Assembly: GCA_029262675.1 (NCBI GenBank)
Contig: JAJCYW010000021.1
Location: 194,146-258,145 of the forward strand
Reading direction: 5' to 3'
DNA: 64,000 nucleotides
DNA from: Chloroflexota bacterium
GTDB lineage: Bacteria > Chloroflexota > Dehalococcoidia > DSTF01 > RBG-16-68-14
The translations under genes and the position numbers were made by a program. The notes below the pieces were generated by a model. The model saw nothing but the letters and a program-made list of their open reading frames with translations, made no database searches and had not been told where the DNA came from. Shown piece by piece: positions 7,654-15,860 of the stretch. Numbering within the stretch: position 1 is the stretch's first letter; the number at the start of each line of letters is the position of its first letter.

Positions 7654-8525
7654 CGAACGGACTCTCGCTCCAGGCGCCGGCGAAGATCAACTGGACGCTG
7701 GAGGTCTTGGGCCGCCGCGACGACGGCTACCACGTAGTGCGAACTGTGTTGCAGACCATCGCGCTCAGCGACGGCGTGACGCTGTCGTCCGCGAACGACC
7801 TTTCGCTGGAGATCTCCGGCGACGCCGGCGCGCTTTCGTCGTTGCCGGACGAAGCGAACCTCGCCTACCGCGCCGCCGAGCGCCTGCTCAAGGGGCCCGG
7901 CGCGACAGGCGGCGTGCGCATCCAACTGGAGAAGGGCATCCCGGTTGCGGCAGGCCTCGGAGGCGGCAGCAGCGACGCGGCCGCCGTCCTGCGCGGCACA
8001 CGCCGCCTCCTTCAGCTACCCGTCAGCGACCGCACGCTGGCCGAGATCGCCGCGGAGCTCGGCTCGGACGTGCCGTTCTTCCTCCGCGGCGGCTGCGCGC
8101 TCGCAAGCGGCCGCGGCACCGAGCTAACGCCGTTGCCGAACGGCCCTCCGCAGCGCCTCGTAGTCGCCTGGCCGGAGAGATCGATTAGTGACGACAAGAC
8201 GGCGCGGATGTACGCCGCGCTGGGGCCCGAACACCTCGACGACGGCTCTGCGACAGACGTGCTGGCATCGCGACTGGAAGGCGGCCAGCCCGTGCGCGAC
8301 GGCGACATCGTCAACGTCTTTGAACACGTGCTCGACGCCGCCGGTGTACGGCTTCTCGCCGCCACGCGAGAGCTGGCGTCTTTCCACTTGGCCGGCAGCG
8401 GCCCGGCGATCTTCTCGATGCTAGAGCCAGACGACGACGGCACACGGCTGATCGAGAACCTGACACTGCTCGGCCTGCGAGCGGTCGTCACGCGTACAAC
8501 CGCCGCCGCCGAGGCGAGAGGCTAG
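7650..8525 (+). CDS. ispE: 4-diphosphocytidyl-2-C-methyl-D-erythritol kinase
   Basis: IspE phosphorylates CDP-methylerythritol in the MEP route to isoprenoids. This 291-residue GHMP kinase begins with LQAPAKINWTLEVLGRRDDGYH, the usual substrate-binding start, has the ATP-binding glycine loop AAGLGGGSSDAAA and the C-terminal AGSGPAIF loop. The ATG at 7650 overlaps the rsmA stop (ATGA); the longer open frame begins inside rsmA and is not needed. Its product line feeds undecaprenyl-phosphate, which the glycan genes later in the window require. Confidence 0.96.
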   Translation: MTNGLSLQAPAKINWTLEVLGRRDDGYHVVRTVLQTIALSDGVTLSSANDLSLEISGDAGALSSLPDEANLAYRAAERLLKGPGATGGVRIQLEKGIPVAAGLGGGSSDAAAVLRGTRRLLQLPVSDRTLAEIAAELGSDVPFFLRGGCALASGRGTELTPLPNGPPQRLVVAWPERSISDDKTARMYAALGPEHLDDGSATDVLASRLEGGQPVRDGDIVNVFEHVLDAAGVRLLAATRELASFHLAGSGPAIFSMLEPDDDGTRLIENLTLLGLRAVVTRTTAAAEARG

Positions 8526-8530
8526 CAGAA

Positions 8531-8956
8531 ATGGCCGAGGTGATGGCCGGGTTCGTCTGCGGCTACGCTCTTGCGCTGATCGCGACGCCCGTGGCGGCAA
8601 TCGCGATGGTGCGGGCGCGCGTCCGCAGCGCGACCGTGGAGCAAGTTGTGCCTAGCGGCACGCCGATTGTCGCCGTCGCCGTCCTCATACACACGTTCGC
8701 GTTCATCGTGCTGACGGCCGTTGGGCTGCTTCTCGGTCTCCTGCTATTCGGACTGGAGGACGGCCGTTCTGCAAACGGCTTAGGCAGCCCCAACTGGCTC
8801 TTCACCGCCATCATTCTGGCGATGACGGCCATCGCCTTCATCCCGCCGGCGGCACTGGTGCAACGCTGGCGCACGCCGCTTCTCGTCAGCGCGCTGCTGT
8901 TTGCGGTGTGCTTCGGCTGGGCGATGCCTTACCTCTCTCTTCTCGGACCCCAATAG
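8531..8956 (+). CDS. small integral membrane protein of unknown function
   Basis: This 141-residue protein has four predicted membrane segments (about residues 4-24, 44-70, 87-108 and 117-138) with short loops and one basic cytoplasmic turn after the first (RARVRS). I do not recognise a family. It starts 5 bases after the ispE stop, so it belongs to the same transcript. Its role cannot be told from sequence. Confidence 0.75.
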   Translation: MAEVMAGFVCGYALALIATPVAAIAMVRARVRSATVEQVVPSGTPIVAVAVLIHTFAFIVLTAVGLLLGLLLFGLEDGRSANGLGSPNWLFTAIILAMTAIAFIPPAALVQRWRTPLLVSALLFAVCFGWAMPYLSLLGPQ

Positions 8957-8976
8957 GCCTTACGTATGCCGCCCGT

Positions 8977-8982
8977 TATACT
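8977..8982 (+). promoter_or_regulatory. -10 box for a leaderless start of the PHP gene
   Basis: TATACT lies 6 bases before the ATG at 8989, inside the short gap after the previous gene, so transcription would start at the start codon. No Shine-Dalgarno sequence precedes that ATG. Confidence 0.55.
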
Positions 8983-8988
8983 GCCGCG

Positions 8989-9696
8989 ATGAGCACGATC
9001 ATCGACATGCACATCCACACGACACGGGGCGCTTCGGACAGCGGCCTGGACCCCGACGATCTGGCCACGGAAGCCCGTGCGCGCGGCCTGACGGGCGTCA
9101 ACATGAGCGAGCACGACCGGCTGTGGGATACGTTTGTGCTCAAGGAGTTCCGCGAAAAGAACAGTGATCTGCTCGTCGCGAACGGCATGGAGGTGTCGAC
9201 GGACATGGGCCACATCCTCGCGCTCGGCCTGCGCGAGTACGTTGGCGGCATCCGACGCATGGAGAAGTTGCGTGAGGTCGCCGATGAGCACGGCGCGTTC
9301 TTGATCGTTGCCCACCCGTTCCGGCATTTCTTCGATCCCGTCTACTTCACGCGCCAGGGTAAAGAGCCATTCAAACTGACTCCCGGGCAGGCCACTAGAC
9401 TGCCGGTGTTTCAATTCGTCGACGCCATCGAGGTGCTGAACGGCGCCAACACCGTGAAGGAGAACCTCTTCGCGCTGCGCGTAGCCCAGGCGCTGGGCAA
9501 GCCCGGAACCGGCGGCAGTGACGCCCACTCGACGCAGGGCATCGGCACCTACTGCATCGAACTCGACAAGGACTGCGAGTCGCAGGAGGAGCTGCTGGCG
9601 GAGTTGCACGCCCGACGCTTCCACGCGGCTCACGGGCTATTGGACGGCAAGCTCACAGAGTTCACAGAGACGAGCCTGGCCGACCCGAACGAGTAG
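8989..9696 (+). CDS. PHP-domain metal-dependent phosphoesterase
   Basis: This 235-residue protein carries the PHP metal-binding pattern: DMHIHT near the N-terminus (two histidines), EHD after the first third, AHPFRH in the middle and GGSDAHS near the end. PHP enzymes hydrolyse phosphoesters with two or three metals; relatives include histidinol phosphatase and the TrpH/YciV nucleotidase. The substrate is not evident. The open frame extends to 8908, but the ATG at 8989 begins exactly at the first conserved strand and follows a TATACT box by 6 bases, so the longer version is unlikely. Confidence 0.88.
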   Translation: MSTIIDMHIHTTRGASDSGLDPDDLATEARARGLTGVNMSEHDRLWDTFVLKEFREKNSDLLVANGMEVSTDMGHILALGLREYVGGIRRMEKLREVADEHGAFLIVAHPFRHFFDPVYFTRQGKEPFKLTPGQATRLPVFQFVDAIEVLNGANTVKENLFALRVAQALGKPGTGGSDAHSTQGIGTYCIELDKDCESQEELLAELHARRFHAAHGLLDGKLTEFTETSLADPNE

Positions 9697-9730
9697 TAGC
9701 CCGAAGGCCTGGGATGGCCAGGAAGATAAC

Positions 9731-10195
9731 ATGTCCTTAGAAGAACTCCAGGCCGTGATCGACGCTTCGCTCCAGCGCGCCTCTCCGCTCACTAGGAGGC
9801 TCTTCGCCGAGAGCGAGATGGATGCGGCAGCGGCGCGCGACTTCGTCAACGAGACGAAGTCGGTAACAATTGCCACGGTGCGGGCGTCGGGAGAGCCCCA
9901 CGCGTCGCTGACACTCATCGCCTGTTCGAACGACGGCGGGCTCTATTTCGCGGTGAACCGAGAGTCCGTTCTATTTCGCAATCTCCAGCGCTCGCAATCC
10001 ATCGCGCTGACGGTCGACAACGCCGTGCATGGGATCATGGCGCAGGGGCGCGCCGAGCTGGTGGGAGAGGCGAGAGAGCTACGCGATAGCCTCATCCGCA
10101 AGCTGGAGGCGCTGACGCTGGATGGCCGCTGGACACCGGAAGGCTGGGAGGGCATGCTCTACCGCATCCAGCTCGATCGCATCTTCATCAAGTAG
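9731..10195 (+). CDS. pyridoxamine 5'-phosphate oxidase-like FMN-binding protein
   Basis: A 154-residue split-barrel protein of the PNPOx-like superfamily: after a helical lead it shows SVTIATVRASGEPHASL, then LYFAVNRES and ALTVDN, the strand pattern that binds FMN (or F420 in some relatives). The family ranges from PNP oxidase to heme- and F420-binding proteins, and the length fits the small general-stress type rather than PdxH. The ATG at 9731 is preceded by AGGAAG; the longer frame that starts in the PHP gene is out of register with any homologous region. Confidence 0.8.
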   Translation: MSLEELQAVIDASLQRASPLTRRLFAESEMDAAAARDFVNETKSVTIATVRASGEPHASLTLIACSNDGGLYFAVNRESVLFRNLQRSQSIALTVDNAVHGIMAQGRAELVGEARELRDSLIRKLEALTLDGRWTPEGWEGMLYRIQLDRIFIK

Positions 10196-10207
10196 TGATA
10201 AGCCCAT

Positions 10208-10237
10208 TTGTTCTAGCAGCGACACGCATGCTAAACT
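10208..10237 (+). promoter_or_regulatory. promoter of dinG
   Basis: TTGTTC (10208-10213), an 18-base spacer and TAAACT (10232-10237) precede the dinG ATG by 38 bases; GGAGG sits just before the ATG. Confidence 0.55.
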
Positions 10238-10275
10238 GCGCGTCTTAGCCTCAATCTTCGCCTTGTGGAGGGCCC

Positions 10276-13125
10276 ATGCGCCGCAGCTACGTCGCGATCG
10301 ACCTGGAAACGACGGGCCTCGACCCCGACCGCGAGGCGATCATGGAGATCGGCGCGGTCCGCTTCGACCTGGACGGCAACAGCGAGACGTTCTCCACGTT
10401 CGTCGACCCACAGCGGCCGATCCCGTACCGCATCCAACGCCTGACGCACATCAGCGACGCTGATGTCGCCGGAGCGCCTCAGTTCGCCAACGTCGCCGCC
10501 GACCTCGAGGCCTTCATCGGCGACGACCCCGTCGTTGGCCAGAACGTTCAGTTCGACCTCAACTTCCTGGCTCGCAGCCTCGTGGAGCCGCCCGGCCCGG
10601 CCTACGACACACAGGAGTTGGCAGGCGTCCTCCTGCCCGGCCTAGCGGAGCAGAACCTAAGCTCGATCGCACGGTATCTCGACATCGATTTTCCGGTGCA
10701 ACACCGTGCTCTCGCCGACGCGGAGGCGGCACGCCTCGTCTTTCTCGCGCTGCGGAAGCGGCTCGCCGCGCTGCCGCGGACGTTGCTGGCGGAGGCGGAA
10801 CGCGTCGCCGCGCCGCTGGAGTGGTCACTCGCCCACCTGCTGCGCGAGCTGCTGGAGGAGCGGCCGCCGAGCTCGGACGACGCCAAGGACGACCTACCGC
10901 ACGGCGCGTTGCGGCGGATAGACAAGCCCGGCCAGGCGCTCTCCGCGGTGGCCGCGGAGTCCTCGCCCGTGGACGCGGAGCTTGTCGAGCGGGCACTGAC
11001 GACGGGCGCGCGCGACGTGATCGACGAGTTCGAGGACCGGCCGCAGCAGGTGGAGATGGCGCGGGCCGTGACCGCCGCGCTGAATGAGGGAAGGCAGTTG
11101 CTCGTCGAGGCGGGCACCGGCGTCGGCAAGTCGCTGGCTTACCTGCTCCCGGCGGCGCGCTACGCCCTCCAGAACGAGACGCGGGTGGTGATATCGACGA
11201 ACACGATCAACCTCCAGGGCCAGCTCGTCGGCAAGGACATCCCGGATGTCCGCAGCCTGCTGGGCGGCGGCGAGATGCGCGCTGCAAAGGCTACTGACGG
11301 CGAACTGCGTGCTGCGCAGACTACTGACGGAGAGCTGCGCGCTGCGCAGCTCAAAGGCCGCCGCAACTACCTCTGCCTGCTCCGCTGGTCAGCGCTGCGA
11401 CACGCGGCGACCCGCAGCGAGGACGAGGCGAAGCTGCTGGTGCGGCTGCTGCTGTGGCTGCCGCACACCGATACCGGCGACCTAGCGGAACTGCGGCTAT
11501 CCCCCGGCGAGACGACCGTCTGGAACAGGCTCAGCGCCCAGCAGGAGGCCTGTCTCGCCACACCCAGCGCTTTCGTAAAGGACGGCTCCTGCTTCCTGCT
11601 GCGCGCCCGCAAGCGCGCCGAGGCAGCCCACGTCCTTGTCGTCAACCACGCGCTTGTGCTCTCGGACGTGGCGGTCGGCGGCGGCGTGATCCCGGACTAC
11701 GCTCACCTGATCGTCGATGAGGCGCAGCACTTGGAAGCCGAGGCGACGCGCCAGTTTGGCTTCCAGGCGGGGGAGGAAGACATCGGCGGATTCCTAGACA
11801 GCGTCGCGTCGCGGGGCGGCGGCCTGGTGAACGCGCTACGCAACGCCTCTCGCGGACTGGGCGGCCAAGTGGCCTCGAACCAGGAGCTGCTGGAGGCCGC
11901 GTCCGGCGCGCAGGACGACGCAGACCGCGCCCGCGAACGGATTCCGGAGTTCTTCACCGCGCTCGCCGGCTTCCTGCGCCAGCAGTTTCGCGGCACCGGC
12001 GGCTACGAGAGCCGCCTGTCGCTGACACGCGCGATGCGCGTGCAGCCGGACTGGGGCGAGATCGAGCTGGCCTGGGAGAACCTGAGCGCGGCGCTGGGCC
12101 AGGTCGTCGTTGCCGTGGAGCGGCTGCACACGGGCCTGCAAGCCGGGGAAGCGGCCAACCTGCTGGACTACGAAACGATGCTGACGGAAGCCGCCGACCT
12201 AGCGAAAACCGGCGCGGCCCTGCGTGAGGGCATCGACAACATCGTCTTGCGCGACGACGCCAACACCGTCTGCTGGCTGACGCAGCAACGCTCGGCGCCA
12301 GGCGTGGCGCTGGCCAGTGCGCCCCTGCTGGTGTCCGAGCTGCTGCAGGAGCGTCTCTTCTCGCAGAAGGAGACGACGGTCCTCACCAGCGCCACGCTGA
12401 CGACCAACGGCAGCTTCGACTACATGCGCGAGACGCTAGGGCTGGACGAAGTGCAGGAGCTGCAGCTCGGCTCGCCGTTCGACTACGCCGCGTCGACGCT
12501 CGTGCTCGCGCCAACGGATATGCCGGACCCCAACGATAGCGACTACATGGCAGCGTTGCAGGAGTCGATGATCGAGCTGATCCGCGCTAGCCGGGGGCGG
12601 GCGCTGGCGCTCTTCACATCGCACGCCAGCCTGCGGGCGGCCCACGCCGGCATCCGGCAAGCCCTCCAGGAGGAGGAGATCCTGGTGCTGGGCCACAACA
12701 TCGATGGCTCGCCGCGCCAGCTCACGCGCGCGCTCCGCGAGAACCCGAACACCGTCGTGCTCGGAACGGCCAGCTTCTGGGAGGGCGTCGACATCGTCGG
12801 CGAGGCGCTCTCGCTGCTAATCGTCGCCCGGCTGCCGTTCGCCGTGCCGGACGACCCCGTCTTCAAGGCCCGCTCCGAGCTGCACGACAACCCGTTCACC
12901 GACTACGCGGTGCCCAACGCAGCGCTACGGTTCAAACAGGGCTTCGGCAGGCTGATCCGGCGCAAATCGGACCGCGGTGTGCTCGCCGTCCTGGACGGCC
13001 GCATCACGAGCAAGTCGTACGGCAAGGCGTTCCTGCGCTCGCTGCCGCCCTGCAGGGTCGAACAGGTGCCGGTGGCGACAATGCCGGGGCTGGTGGCTCA
13101 TTGGCTGGACAAGAGCAGCCCCTAG
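10276..13125 (+). CDS. dinG: exonuclease-helicase of the DinG family
   Basis: A 949-residue fusion. Residues 1-165 are a DnaQ-like 3'-5' exonuclease (AIDLETTGLDPDREAIMEIG, then VGQNVQFDLNFL and HRALADAEA). The rest is an XPD/DinG superfamily 2 helicase with Walker A AGTGVGKS (about 279-286), DEAQH (about 481-485) and the C-terminal arginine-finger block QGFGRLIRR. The same architecture occurs in Firmicutes DinG. In the Fe-S region I find three cysteines (367, 426, 439) where XPD/DinG proteins use four. Just before the first, three 30-bp units encode a decapeptide repeat (EMRAAKATDG, ELRAAQTTDG, ELRAAQLKGR). It acts in DNA repair or replication-fork upkeep. Confidence 0.93.
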   Translation: MRRSYVAIDLETTGLDPDREAIMEIGAVRFDLDGNSETFSTFVDPQRPIPYRIQRLTHISDADVAGAPQFANVAADLEAFIGDDPVVGQNVQFDLNFLARSLVEPPGPAYDTQELAGVLLPGLAEQNLSSIARYLDIDFPVQHRALADAEAARLVFLALRKRLAALPRTLLAEAERVAAPLEWSLAHLLRELLEERPPSSDDAKDDLPHGALRRIDKPGQALSAVAAESSPVDAELVERALTTGARDVIDEFEDRPQQVEMARAVTAALNEGRQLLVEAGTGVGKSLAYLLPAARYALQNETRVVISTNTINLQGQLVGKDIPDVRSLLGGGEMRAAKATDGELRAAQTTDGELRAAQLKGRRNYLCLLRWSALRHAATRSEDEAKLLVRLLLWLPHTDTGDLAELRLSPGETTVWNRLSAQQEACLATPSAFVKDGSCFLLRARKRAEAAHVLVVNHALVLSDVAVGGGVIPDYAHLIVDEAQHLEAEATRQFGFQAGEEDIGGFLDSVASRGGGLVNALRNASRGLGGQVASNQELLEAASGAQDDADRARERIPEFFTALAGFLRQQFRGTGGYESRLSLTRAMRVQPDWGEIELAWENLSAALGQVVVAVERLHTGLQAGEAANLLDYETMLTEAADLAKTGAALREGIDNIVLRDDANTVCWLTQQRSAPGVALASAPLLVSELLQERLFSQKETTVLTSATLTTNGSFDYMRETLGLDEVQELQLGSPFDYAASTLVLAPTDMPDPNDSDYMAALQESMIELIRASRGRALALFTSHASLRAAHAGIRQALQEEEILVLGHNIDGSPRQLTRALRENPNTVVLGTASFWEGVDIVGEALSLLIVARLPFAVPDDPVFKARSELHDNPFTDYAVPNAALRFKQGFGRLIRRKSDRGVLAVLDGRITSKSYGKAFLRSLPPCRVEQVPVATMPGLVAHWLDKSSP
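11271..11357 (+). repeat. 30-bp in-frame tandem repeat inside dinG
   Basis: Units at 11271-11300, 11301-11330 and a partial unit to 11357 share GCTGC and CTACTGACGG blocks with few changes. The repeat adds about 20 residues before the first Fe-S cysteine of the helicase. Confidence 0.85.
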
Positions 13126-13562
13126 GCCTGCACCCGCTGCGGCGAGGCGACGCAGAGGCGCTGGTGGCCTGGCTGCCGGATGTCGCCCGTGACGCTGGCT
13201 GCGAACGCTGGTCGAACCCAACCAGCCTTCGCAAGGCGATACCGAGCGCCCACGCCCTTACCAACAGCGACCGCACGGTGTTCGTCGAATACACGCCCAA
13301 CGCGCCGCAGCGCAGCGCCGCGACCGTGCGCTTCCTCGCGGTCGAACCCGCCGCACGGCGCGTCGGACTTGGCGGCAGGACTGCGCTCGAGCTCGAGCAG
13401 CGTCTACGACCAACGTGTCGCCAAGTCTACGTAGCGGTACCGTCACGTATCGGCATCGCGCTCTATTTCTGGCTTAGGTTAGGCTATGGACCGCTAACTG
13501 AAGTTGCCTCACCGTCTAATAGCATCGATGACGCCACCTGGATGACCCGGCAATTGACCTAA
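13101..13562 (+). CDS. GNAT-like N-acetyltransferase
   Basis: The 153-residue product has the acetyl-CoA-binding motif of GNAT enzymes, FLAVEPAARRVGLGGRTALELE, followed by a strand and helix ending in ALYFWLRLGYGP, the usual motif B. The N-terminal part (LRRGDAEALVAWLPD) is typical for the family start. The listed start is a TTG inside the end of dinG (25-base overlap); no ATG or GTG lies closer to the conserved region, so the start is uncertain. The acceptor substrate is unknown. Confidence 0.7.
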   Translation: MAGQEQPLGLHPLRRGDAEALVAWLPDVARDAGCERWSNPTSLRKAIPSAHALTNSDRTVFVEYTPNAPQRSAATVRFLAVEPAARRVGLGGRTALELEQRLRPTCRQVYVAVPSRIGIALYFWLRLGYGPLTEVASPSNSIDDATWMTRQLT

Positions 13563-13619
13563 CTTGAACGCAAAAAGAGCAACGAGTTGCTCGCCGGCGA
13601 AGAACCGCAGCCCTACTTG

Positions 13620-13934
13620 CTACTGGCGACGGCGGGCAGCGATCGTACGCGTCAGTATATGGGCGAGGCCGAACGCAAGACCGAATAGCGCAGCGAAGAA
13701 GAGGAAGAGAAACACATACGGCGCCGTCGTCGCGACGCCCATCACGATCAGCCCGAGGACGAACGCGAACGCGACGGGAAACGTCCGCCAGTTCCAGAGC
13801 GCCAGTGCGGGCTGGGACCGGCGCGAGTACGCAGGCCGCTGCTGGCCCCCCTGCCCTGAGGCCCGCGATTTCGCTGCCGCTTCGTCACGACGTTTGGGAC
13901 GGCCGCGACGTTTGCTCCGATAGCCTCCTGGCAT
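13620..13934 (-). CDS. small basic membrane protein
   Basis: This 104-residue protein has a strongly basic N-terminus (ten Arg/Lys in the first 25 residues) and two membrane segments (about residues 53-70 and 74-93) ending in a basic tail. I do not recognise it. It begins 3 bases after the zinc-finger gene and is the last gene of the cca transcript. The overlapping plus-strand frame lacks protein-like features. Confidence 0.6.
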   Translation of the reverse strand: MPGGYRSKRRGRPKRRDEAAAKSRASGQGGQQRPAYSRRSQPALALWNWRTFPVAFAFVLGLIVMGVATTAPYVFLFLFFAALFGLAFGLAHILTRTIAARRRQ

Positions 13935-13937
13935 CTG

Positions 13938-14237
13938 TTAATCCCGCCTCCGGTAACGCTTGCGGGGCGGTAGCGAAGGCGTGATCACCTGCGCTGGAGC
14001 GTCCGGCTGTGGAGTAGCGGCTTGTTGGGGCGATTCGCCGCTCTCGTCGAGACAACGCTGGCAGGCGAACTCCAGCGCCAGGTGATGCTCGTTGATCCAG
14101 ACGGCGCCGCAGTCCTTGCCCTCGTCGTCGTTGCGCGGATTGAGATGGTAGCGACTGCCACAGCTGTGGCAGTCGACCGACAGCTTTTCGTCGACCGCAT
14201 CGCCGCAGACCGCGCAAACGTACGGCTCAGCCACCAC
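13938..14237 (-). CDS. zinc-finger protein with PHD/RING-like cysteine pattern
   Basis: In this 99-residue protein, C8, C11, C23, C26, H31, C43, C59 and C62 form pairs spaced like a treble-clef RING/PHD finger (C-x2-C, C-x2-C-x4-H, ..., C-x2-C). The C-terminal third is Pro/Gln-rich and ends with a basic RKRYRRRD tail. Bacterial RING-like fingers are known, but I cannot tie this one to a described family. The start is GTG at 14237 inside the end of cca (11-base overlap) with GGAG upstream. Translational coupling to cca hints at RNA binding; that is inference. Confidence 0.65.
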   Translation of the reverse strand: MVAEPYVCAVCGDAVDEKLSVDCHSCGSRYHLNPRNDDEGKDCGAVWINEHHLALEFACQRCLDESGESPQQAATPQPDAPAQVITPSLPPRKRYRRRD

Positions 14238-15486
14238 GCTGCTCCGCGGTCGCCAGTTCTTCGCGCAAGCCGTTCAGCATCGCGATCTCGTCGTCCCTGC
14301 TCTTCGTCTCTCCATCCAACCTCGCCGAGCGCAGCGCGTCCATAGCGGCACCGACCTGCGGCCCACGCGGGACGCCGCAGGCAACGACGTCGTTTCCCGT
14401 GAGGCGCGGGCGCACGTGCCGCCAGGACGCCGTGTACAGCCGCGCTGCCGCAGCAGCGCGGCCTTCCGCTACCAACGCAAACGATTCTATCGACTCAGGC
14501 GGTCGCGGCGACAGCAGCCGTACCGCGTCGCTCGGACGGTCTGCCGCATCGGCCAGTTGCCGCTCGTGCGCGCGCAGGGCGACAAAGCCGCCGACGGCGC
14601 TGGCCTGGCGGCCGGTGAACGACAGCCGCCCCATCGCCTGCTCGACCCCCGCTGGAGATGCGGCAGAGATCAGGATGCAGAGCAGAGCGGCGTCGCGGTG
14701 CGACTCGGGAAGCCGCGTGAGGCCGCCCGCCGCGCTGCGCTGCTGCGGGCCGGCCTGCAGCGCCGGGTGTGTCGCCTCCAGCACTCCCCTGCCGTCCGCC
14801 CGGCGCAGGATCTCCGCCGTGTTCGGCTCCACGGCGATGCGCTCAAGCTCACGGCGCAGACGCGTGCCGGAGATCGTATCGAGAAACAACAGATCGCGGC
14901 GCAGGAGCGCATCCGTGCGCCGATGAACCCGAAACTTCAGCCGACCGGCGTAGCGAACGGCGCGGTAGATGCGAGTGGCGTCGTCTTGAAAGCTCTCATC
15001 GTGGAGCACACGCAGCGTTTTCGAAGCGGCATCGCGCCGGCCGCCGTGCGGATCGATCAGCCGGCCGCGCTGCGAACCAGCCAGCCGCAGCGCCATGGCG
15101 TTGATCGTAAAGTCGCGGCGGGCCAGGTCGGCGTCCAGCCCAGCCGGCCGCACGGTGGGCAGCGCGCCCGGCCGCAGATAGCTTTCCGTACGCGCTGTCG
15201 CGAAATCCAGGCTGACGCCGTCGTTGCGAACGGAAGCCGTGCCGAAACGAGGGTAGGTAACGACGCGCGCCCGCAGCTTCCGGCCGACGGCCGACGCCAG
15301 CTTGATCGCATCGCCTTCGACAACGAGGTCGATGTCCACGTGGCTCGTGTCGAGCAGGAGGTCTCGTACCGCGCCGCCGACGAGAGAAAGCCCCTCACCG
15401 CGCCGCTCGGCCGCGGACACGGTCGCGTCCAGCGCCCTGCGCATTTCGTCCGTGAGGCGCATATCGAGCCGGTCCAGGAGCTTCAT
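14227..15486 (-). CDS. cca: CCA tRNA nucleotidyltransferase / poly(A) polymerase family
   Basis: Class II nucleotidyltransferase of 419 residues. The catalytic motif GGAVRDLLL starts at residue 37, followed by the metal-binding DID at 51-53, the RRDFTINAMAL motif for NTP recognition and the neck region with DDATRIYRAVRYAGRLKF. These enzymes add or repair the CCA end of tRNA; some bacterial homologues are poly(A) polymerases or A-adding enzymes and I cannot separate them here. There is no HD domain. It is the first gene of a three-gene leftward set. Confidence 0.9.
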   Translation of the reverse strand: MKLLDRLDMRLTDEMRRALDATVSAAERRGEGLSLVGGAVRDLLLDTSHVDIDLVVEGDAIKLASAVGRKLRARVVTYPRFGTASVRNDGVSLDFATARTESYLRPGALPTVRPAGLDADLARRDFTINAMALRLAGSQRGRLIDPHGGRRDAASKTLRVLHDESFQDDATRIYRAVRYAGRLKFRVHRRTDALLRRDLLFLDTISGTRLRRELERIAVEPNTAEILRRADGRGVLEATHPALQAGPQQRSAAGGLTRLPESHRDAALLCILISAASPAGVEQAMGRLSFTGRQASAVGGFVALRAHERQLADAADRPSDAVRLLSPRPPESIESFALVAEGRAAAAARLYTASWRHVRPRLTGNDVVACGVPRGPQVGAAMDALRSARLDGETKSRDDEIAMLNGLREELATAEQRGG

Positions 15487-15551
15487 GGCGAACGCAGTGT
15501 AGCAGGAGGGAGCGGCGGCAGGCGGCTAACGCCGCCCATAACGGCGTCTGC

Positions 15552-15581
15552 TTGACAAAGGCCACGCTGCCTCCATAAGAT
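15552..15581 (+). promoter_or_regulatory. promoter of the rnc-smc transcript
   Basis: Perfect TTGACA (15552-15557), an 18-base spacer and TAAGAT (15576-15581). The transcript would carry a leader of about 270 nt before rnc. Confidence 0.75.
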
Positions 15582-15587
15582 TGCGTT

Positions 15588-15860
15588 AACTTAGCAATTC
15601 GTGCTCCCGATTGGGTGGGGCGCCATCGGGGAAGGGTGGATTCGCTGCAAGCGGGTAACTGGCACGGCAGTCTCCTCAGCCCAAACCGTAGCTGGCGACG
15701 CGACGAGCGCGTCTCGCTTCTCCGGCTCCAACTCAAACGACCGAACCGCGCGCCGGGGTCCGCCCGACGCGTGCTCTGCGTCCCGCCGCGCTCGGCGTCG
15801 CGGCGTGCGCCTTCGCGACGCGGCGGAGCGCCGCACGGGTACGCGGCGATGCGAGGGGGA
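15588..15860 (+). other. long structured 5' leader of rnc
   Basis: No gene is convincing here although a frame stays open. Three short perfect hairpins follow one another: GACGCG/CGCGTC (15697-15713), GCCGCG/CGCGGC (15785-15804) and GCGGCG/CGCCGC (15820-15834). In Escherichia coli RNase III cleaves a stem in its own leader to limit its synthesis; a similar role here is only a possibility. Confidence 0.45.
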
